Shown here piece by piece: positions 5,561-9,453 of a stretch of 9,453 nt of DNA (positions are counted from its first letter, which is position 1; the number at the start of each line of letters is the position of its first letter). Source of the stretch: DASYSL01 sp036003365 (lineage in GTDB: Bacteria > Eisenbacteria > RBG-16-71-46 > DASYSL01); assembly GCA_036003365.1 (NCBI GenBank), contig DASYSL010000157.1, forward strand, positions 1-9,453. Reading direction: 5' to 3'. The notes below the pieces were generated by a model that was not told the DNA's origin, made no database searches, and saw only the letters and a list, made by a program, of their open reading frames with translations. The position numbers were made by a program, and so were the translations under genes.

Positions 5561-7993
5561 TCAGCTTCCCCCGCCGAGAAGCGAGATCTCGCGCTCGAGC
5601 CGCATGCGCAGCGCGTCGGCGCTGGGCGGACGGCCGTTGGGGTCTTTGCTCATGACAGCCATGACCAGGTTCGAGAGCCCGCCGGGCAGGCCGCTCACGC
5701 GGCGCGCAAGCGGCTCGGCCGCGCCCTCGAGATGCTGGAACAGCACCTTGACCGGGGTTTCGGCGACGAACGGCTTGGTGCCGCTGAACAGCTCGTACAT
5801 CACCACGCCAAGAGAATAGAGATCGGCGCGGTGGTCGATCTTCTCGCCCGAGATCTGCTCGGGCGCCATGTACTCGGGCGAGCCGATCAGGATGCCGCTC
5901 TTGGTGAGCCGCGAGCCGGCGAGGTCGGGCGTCGAGGCGAGCCCGAAGTCGAGGATCTTGGTCAGGTCGCGCTCGCCGACCAGGAGATTGCCGGGCTTGA
6001 TGTCACGGTGAATGACGCCTTGGGCGTGGGCCGCACCCAGGCCTTCGCAAACCTGGACGAGGATGGGAAGCGCCCGGCCCACAGGCATCGCGCCGCCCTG
6101 CTCGAGCATCGCGCCCATGTCGGTGCCGGCGAAGTACTCCATGGAGACGGCGTGCGCGCCGCCCAGGTCGAGGAAGTCGTGGATGCGGATCACGTTCTTG
6201 TGCGTGATGCGCCGCGTCAGCTTGAGCTCCTGCACGAAGCGCTGTGCCATGGTCTCGTCGGCCGAGAGCTGGGGATGGAGGATCTTGAGGATGACCTGAT
6301 CCTCGATGGCGGAGTCTTCGACCAGATAGACGACGCCGAATCCGCCGCGCCCGATCTTTTTGACCACGCGATAGCGCTCGAGGAGCAGCGTTCCGGCCGG
6401 CAGCTCGCCATAGTTGAGGATCGTTCCCGGCGCCGGCGTTCTCTCGCGGGCCGGCGGGCGCGGAGTTGGGCTCGCCACCGGCGTCGTGGGCGGAGCGCTC
6501 ATCGGCCGCGGCGTAGGCGGGCGCGAGAGCGACGGCATGGGCATGGGCGTGCGCGAAGTGGCCGGCATGACGTCGAAGCCGCCGGCGGGCGTGGCGGGCA
6601 TGGCGGCGATCATGGGTCCGTTCTCCGAGGGCACCTTGGCCAGCGCTTCGCGCAGAAGCGCCCGCTCGGAAGGGCCCAGATCGGCGTCGCGGAACGCCTT
6701 GAGCGCCTCGAGGGTTTCGGCGCGCAGCTCGGCCGGACCGGTTTCGTAGAGGCGGATCACCGGAGCCACGGCGCGCGGGTCGCCGATGGCGGCCACCGCT
6801 TTCGCGCACAGAGGTGCGGTGCGCTCGTGCTGCTCGAGCAGCTTGAGCAAGGGCTCGACGGCGCGCGTGTCGCGCGTCTTGCCGAGGGCATCGATGGCGC
6901 GCTCGCGCACCCACCAATCCTCGTCTTCGAGAGCGTGGATCAAGGCCAGGGCCGCGGCCTGCGTGGGCACGGCATTGAGGATCTCGACCGCTTGGCGGCG
7001 CAGGAACTCATCCGTCGAGTCCATGAGGCCGACGACCGCCTGCACGACTTTCTCGCCGCCCAAGGCACCCAGCGCGTCGGCGGCGCGCACGCGCACCCAC
7101 CAGTCCTGGTCGCCGAGCGCGCGCACGAGATCGGCGATGGCTTCGGGCGTGGCCACCACGTTCAGCACCTCGACGGCGGCGCGGCGCGCCTGATCGGACG
7201 GATCGGTCAGCACTGCGAGGAGCTGCGGCACGGCCTTGGCGTCGCCGATCTCGCACAGGGCGTCGATGGCCGCCGCCTGCACCTTGAAGTCGGTGTCGCG
7301 CAGGGCGCGCGCCAGCTCCGGCACCGCGCTCGTGGCGCGCAAGCGCTGCAGAGCCTGCACGGCCTCCAGGCGCACATGGGCCACCGGATCCAGCGTGACC
7401 TTCCGCAAGCCGTTCACCACGCTCTCGTCGACGAAGCGCGACAGGAGCTTGATCGTGCTCTGGCGCACCTGGTGATCCGGGTGCGCCAGGAGGGGCAGCA
7501 GGCTGGGCACGGCCGAGGGATCGGCGCGCTTCTCGACCAGGCGGAAGACCACGATCTGACCGTCGCGACCGAGATTGGGAAGCACGAAGAGCAGCTTGTC
7601 GAGCGGCAGAGCCGCACCTTGCTCGTGAAGGATGTGCTCGAGCACCGACTTGGACACGCTGGGATCGGAGAGCAGAGGCAGGAGCTTGGCCGGGTCGTAG
7701 CGGTGGCTCGTGGCCAGCACGCGCGACACGCCCGAGACGACGGCGGGATCGGGCTCGGAGAGCGCGTCGATGTAGAGCTCGAGCGTCTGATCGCTCAGCA
7801 GCTGCTCGAGCACTTCGAGGGCGGGGCCGCGCGCGACCGCGTCGCGCAGACAGGTGGTGAGCGGCGCCACGGCGGAAGCACCGAGGCCCACCAGATCGTC
7901 CTTCAGCTGCTTGAGAGCCACGGGCGTCAGCGCGCCGGCCCCCTTGAGCTTGCGCACCCCGCGTTGCGCGAGCAGCTGGTGGACGAGATTCAT
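5561..7993 (-). CDS. HEAT-repeat protein with C-terminal Hanks-type Ser/Thr kinase
   Basis: An 810-aa cytoplasmic protein with no signal peptide or membrane segment. Residues about 40-435 form some 9-12 HEAT/PBS-lyase-like repeats of about 31 aa, including two DWWVR-containing units (296-300 and 358-362). A Pro/Thr/Ser-rich linker (about 462-524) joins them to a complete kinase domain (about 541-800): glycine loop IGRGGFGVVY (547-556), ATP-binding Lys570, catalytic HRDIKPGN (662-669, D664), DFG (682-684), APE (710-712) and DLYSLG (724-729). The HRD Arg and the activation-loop Thr/Ser indicate an RD kinase activated by loop phosphorylation. The kinase is at the C-terminus, the reverse of most bacterial STPKs, and the HEAT solenoid is presumably a protein-docking scaffold. 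The start at 7993 (MNLVHQLL) follows the FHA stop by 7 bp; an upstream ATG at 8041 would overlap the FHA gene by 41 bp and adds Pro/Gly-rich sequence without pattern, so it was rejected. Confidence 0.92.
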   Translation of the reverse strand: MNLVHQLLAQRGVRKLKGAGALTPVALKQLKDDLVGLGASAVAPLTTCLRDAVARGPALEVLEQLLSDQTLELYIDALSEPDPAVVSGVSRVLATSHRYDPAKLLPLLSDPSVSKSVLEHILHEQGAALPLDKLLFVLPNLGRDGQIVVFRLVEKRADPSAVPSLLPLLAHPDHQVRQSTIKLLSRFVDESVVNGLRKVTLDPVAHVRLEAVQALQRLRATSAVPELARALRDTDFKVQAAAIDALCEIGDAKAVPQLLAVLTDPSDQARRAAVEVLNVVATPEAIADLVRALGDQDWWVRVRAADALGALGGEKVVQAVVGLMDSTDEFLRRQAVEILNAVPTQAAALALIHALEDEDWWVRERAIDALGKTRDTRAVEPLLKLLEQHERTAPLCAKAVAAIGDPRAVAPVIRLYETGPAELRAETLEALKAFRDADLGPSERALLREALAKVPSENGPMIAAMPATPAGGFDVMPATSRTPMPMPSLSRPPTPRPMSAPPTTPVASPTPRPPARERTPAPGTILNYGELPAGTLLLERYRVVKKIGRGGFGVVYLVEDSAIEDQVILKILHPQLSADETMAQRFVQELKLTRRITHKNVIRIHDFLDLGGAHAVSMEYFAGTDMGAMLEQGGAMPVGRALPILVQVCEGLGAAHAQGVIHRDIKPGNLLVGERDLTKILDFGLASTPDLAGSRLTKSGILIGSPEYMAPEQISGEKIDHRADLYSLGVVMYELFSGTKPFVAETPVKVLFQHLEGAAEPLARRVSGLPGGLSNLVMAVMSKDPNGRPPSADALRMRLEREISLLGGGS
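6692..7870 (-). repeat. HEAT-repeat coding array inside the kinase gene
   Basis: Successive units of about 31 codons follow the pattern hxxLhxhLxDxxxxVRxxAhxALxxhG. Clear examples are VPELARALRDTDFKVQ, IADLVRALGDQDWWVR and ALALIHALEDEDWWVR. The two DWWVR units are 61-62 codons apart (coding 7111-7064 and 6928-6881) and still share recognisable DNA (plus strand GCGCACCCACCA in both). This suggests duplication of a two-repeat block. The units nearest the N-terminus are more degenerate. Confidence 0.75.
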
Positions 7994-8000
7994 GCGCGGC

Positions 8001-8579
8001 TCAGCGCTTCCAGAGCAGGACGGCGCCGGCCCCCAAGGCACAGCCGAGGACAGTGGACAAGAACGCGGTGAGGACGAGCCAGCCGGTGGCCGCCTGCGAC
8101 AGCACCTTCACGCGCACCTTGGCGAGCTCGACTTCATTGTTGGGGCCCTCGGGACCGTCCTCCGCTTGGCGCGCCTGGTGGATGACTTCCTCGAGCTCGC
8201 TCGTGGTGAGCATCATGGTGCCTTCGTGCGCGCTGGGAGGCGCCGAGCGCGCCGAGCTGTCGCCGCGGCGCTCCTGCTCGTAGGTCGCCCACAGAGAGAA
8301 CTTGCCGAGACGGATCACATCGTTGTCGAGGATGTTCTGGCGCCGCACGATGACGTCATTGATGAAGGTGCCGTTGGCGCTGCACAGGTCCTCGACGGCG
8401 TAGGTGCCGTGCGGCGTGAGCACGATGCGCAGGTGGTCGCGTGACACGCCCGGGTTGTCGAGATAGATGTCGGACTCCGGGTTGCGCCCGACCGTGATCA
8501 CTTCTTTCTTGAAGACGTAAGAGCGTACGGGCCGGCCCTTGAGCATGACCCGAAGCTTGAGAGTCCGTTCTCCTGGCAT
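8001..8579 (-). CDS. Tail-anchored FHA-domain protein
   Basis: A 192-aa protein, first gene of the operon. An FHA domain occupies about 8-98, with the phosphothreonine-binding set visible: GR (31-32), SRDH (46-49, with S46 and H49) and NGTFIND (69-75). FHA domains read phosphothreonine peptides. A charged linker (100-160) contains EGTMMLTTSELEE (119-131), a plausible phospho-acceptor segment. A single hydrophobic helix at about 166-190 ends two residues before the C-terminus (WKR), so the protein is probably tail-anchored with the FHA domain in the cytoplasm. The start at 8579 has AAAGGGGA seven bases upstream. The gene ends 7 bp before the chosen kinase start. The context makes it the likely reader and membrane anchor for the kinase's phosphorylated targets, comparable in logic to Fha/PpkA/PppA of type VI secretion but with pilus ATPases instead (inference). 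Confidence 0.9.
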   Translation of the reverse strand: MPGERTLKLRVMLKGRPVRSYVFKKEVITVGRNPESDIYLDNPGVSRDHLRIVLTPHGTYAVEDLCSANGTFINDVIVRRQNILDNDVIRLGKFSLWATYEQERRGDSSARSAPPSAHEGTMMLTTSELEEVIHQARQAEDGPEGPNNEVELAKVRVKVLSQAATGWLVLTAFLSTVLGCALGAGAVLLWKR

Positions 8580-8781
8580 CGCCGCTTCCCCTTTGTGATC
8601 GCCTCGACGCGCCCCGGGCGTTCCGCTCGGTGGAAGGAGCCGCGCGGAGTCCGACCCGTTCGAGTTCTCGGCGGCTCACGTGGGAAATTGCGGGCGGCGA
8701 ATTCCGCGGCAGAGGGCGGGAAGGAGAGGGGTGGGCGGGCCCGGACGAAGGCCGCTCGCGGGTGGCCCTTATCGACCCTCG

Positions 8782-8799
8782 ACATGCCGCACGGCATGT
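8782..8799. promoter_or_regulatory. Perfect palindrome, candidate operator at the operon start site
   Basis: ACATGCCG, CA, CGGCATGT: 8-bp perfect inverted arms with a 2-bp centre, typical in size for a homodimeric helix-turn-helix regulator. It begins about eight bases downstream of the candidate -10 (8812-8807), so it would cover about +1 to +18 of the transcript, a repressor-type position. In RNA the two-base centre would force a loop by opening the inner pairs, leaving a shorter stem. It could alternatively be a terminator remnant for the upstream gene, but there is no T-run. Confidence 0.5.
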
Positions 8800-8806
8800 A
8801 GGTATC

Positions 8807-8836
8807 ACTAAACTCGGGCCCGCAGTCCATTGCCAA
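8807..8836 (-). promoter_or_regulatory. Candidate sigma70-type promoter for the FHA-kinase-pilT operon
   Basis: On the minus strand TTGGCA (8836-8831; 5 of 6 to TTGACA) is followed by an 18-base spacer and TTTAGT (8812-8807; 4 of 6 to TATAAT). The expected transcription start is near 8800, giving a leader of about 220 bases before the FHA ATG. This is a single visual match in a high-GC genome and could be coincidental. Confidence 0.4.
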
Positions 8837-8852
8837 CGTGTAGCTTAGCGCG

Positions 8853-9453
8853 TCAGCGTCTGGCGACCTCGGAGGGCCAGTTCAGAATGACGGTCATGAG
8901 GCTGGTGGTTTGCCCGCCGAGCGGCGCGATCACATAGAAGTACGAGCCGTCGGCGCCCACGGCGTAGTGGTTGCGCGGGCCGGTTGGAACGCTGACCCGG
9001 ATCGGAAACAGGGGCCGCGGCACCGAGACCTGAAACGTGGGCCCAGTCGGCACGTCCATGACCATCATCTGCTGGTCGGGCGAGATGTAGAACAGCTCGT
9101 GCCCATTCGGATTCCACTGGGCGTCGGTGCCGCCCCTGGTCGAGATCTGCCACTTGCCGCTCGGCTGGGGGAACGACTGGACGTAGATCTCATCACGCCC
9201 CGTCTCGTGGCTGGTGTAGGCGAGCCAGCGTCCGTCCGGCGAGACGTGAGCTTGCGACTCATCGTAGGGCCCCTGCAGAAGGGGCACGGCCTTGCGATCG
9301 CCGCTCAGGGGGAGCATCCAGACGTCCAGGCCCGATGGTCCCCCGCCTTTTTCGAAGACGACGTAGCGGCCGTCCTTCGTCCAGTCGTCGGGAACCCCGT
9401 CCGTGACATCCGGGAGCTTCTCTTGAGTCCCGGCCCCCGTGGCCCGCTGGATG
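8853..9453 (-). CDS. TolB/PD40 beta-propeller protein, C-terminal fragment (probable tail of a Ser/Thr kinase)
   Basis: The frame is open from the window edge to a TGA at 8855-8853, giving 199 visible residues without a start. PD40-type blades are evident: WTKDGRYVVFE (24-34), DVWMLPLSGDRK (43-54), SPDGRWLAYTSHETGRDEIY (71-90), WNPNGHELFYISPD (113-126) and VGADGSYFYV (165-174). The ending MTVILNW (186-192) closely resembles the (I)TVVLNW ending that I recall from PD40-tailed eukaryotic-like Ser/Thr kinases of Acidobacteriota and similar phyla, where an N-terminal kinase and a membrane helix precede the propeller. The kinase part, if present, is outside the window; a TolB-like periplasmic protein is the alternative. 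It is on the same strand as the operon but 273 bp away, with an apparent promoter between, so it is probably a separate unit. Confidence 0.85.
   Translation of the reverse strand, partial: IQRATGAGTQEKLPDVTDGVPDDWTKDGRYVVFEKGGGPSGLDVWMLPLSGDRKAVPLLQGPYDESQAHVSPDGRWLAYTSHETGRDEIYVQSFPQPSGKWQISTRGGTDAQWNPNGHELFYISPDQQMMVMDVPTGPTFQVSVPRPLFPIRVSVPTGPRNHYAVGADGSYFYVIAPLGGQTTSLMTVILNWPSEVARR

Larger units (their letters stand above)
8580..8852. other. Intergenic region upstream of the operon
   Basis: These 273 bp lie between the stop of the PD40 protein and the FHA start, both on the minus strand. No credible gene is present; short frames here lack ribosome sites and family features. The region holds the promoter-like pair and the palindrome listed separately, then about 200 bases of GC-rich leader ending in AAAGGGGA before the FHA ATG. 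I see no hairpin plus T-run terminator for the PD40 gene. Confidence 0.5.

Noticed and set aside
7994..8041. Upstream ATG start for the HEAT-kinase
   Set aside because: It would overlap the FHA gene by 41 bp and add a Pro/Gly/Ser stretch with no pattern; the start at 7993 fits the junction better.
4868..8071. 1067-aa open frame on the plus strand
   Set aside because: It is antisense to the pilT and HEAT-kinase genes, which carry complete catalytic motifs. The plus-strand product is low-complexity and the absence of stops is explained by GC bias.
8595..8801. Short plus- and minus-strand frames in the intergenic region before the FHA gene
   Set aside because: Arg/Gly/Ala-rich composition, no ribosome site at suitable spacing and no family resemblance.
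8820..8838. Sigma54-like TGGCA...TGC on the minus strand before the operon
   Set aside because: The GG-to-GC spacing is 11 rather than the required 12 bases, and the same bases fit a sigma70-type -35 better.

Overview
The window is high-GC bacterial chromosomal DNA with dense coding on both strands and no sign of a mobile element, CRISPR array, tRNA or rRNA. The mix suggests a metagenome-type member of Acidobacteriota, Myxococcota, Eisenbacteria or a relative: a PD40/WD40-type Ser/Thr-kinase tail, an FHA protein, HEAT repeats fused to a Hanks kinase, paired PilT ATPases, and secreted Cys-rich proteins. This placement is inference only.

Layout, read along the minus strand from the right edge. 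(i) 9453-8853 is the C-terminal part of a TolB/PD40 beta-propeller protein of the kind that forms the tail of large Ser/Thr kinases; it is cut by the window edge. (ii) 8852-8580 is a 273-bp intergenic region with a plausible sigma70-type promoter and a perfect palindrome at the expected transcription start. (iii) 8579-1098 is a tightly packed five-gene operon: a tail-anchored FHA protein, a HEAT-repeat/Ser-Thr kinase, two tandem PilT-family ATPases, and a membrane-bound HD-GYP/PP2C fusion. Its internal gaps run from overlaps of a few bases to 14 bases, depending on the starts chosen. (iv) On the plus strand, a 65-aa conserved-looking small protein at 893-1090 converges on the operon end with 7 bp between stop codons. 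(v) At the left, on the minus strand, are a 186-aa secreted protein with eight cysteines (656-96) and, 13 bp after its stop, the signal peptide of another secreted protein running off the edge (82-1).

The notable system is the five-gene operon. It encodes a phosphothreonine writer (kinase), reader (FHA) and eraser (PP2C), plus a predicted c-di-GMP hydrolase (HD-GYP) covalently joined to the eraser, all arranged around two type IV pilus retraction-type motors. The simplest inference is a device that couples protein phosphorylation and c-di-GMP to pilus retraction or twitching. No pilins, PilB, PilC or secretin genes are in view, so it would act on machinery encoded elsewhere.
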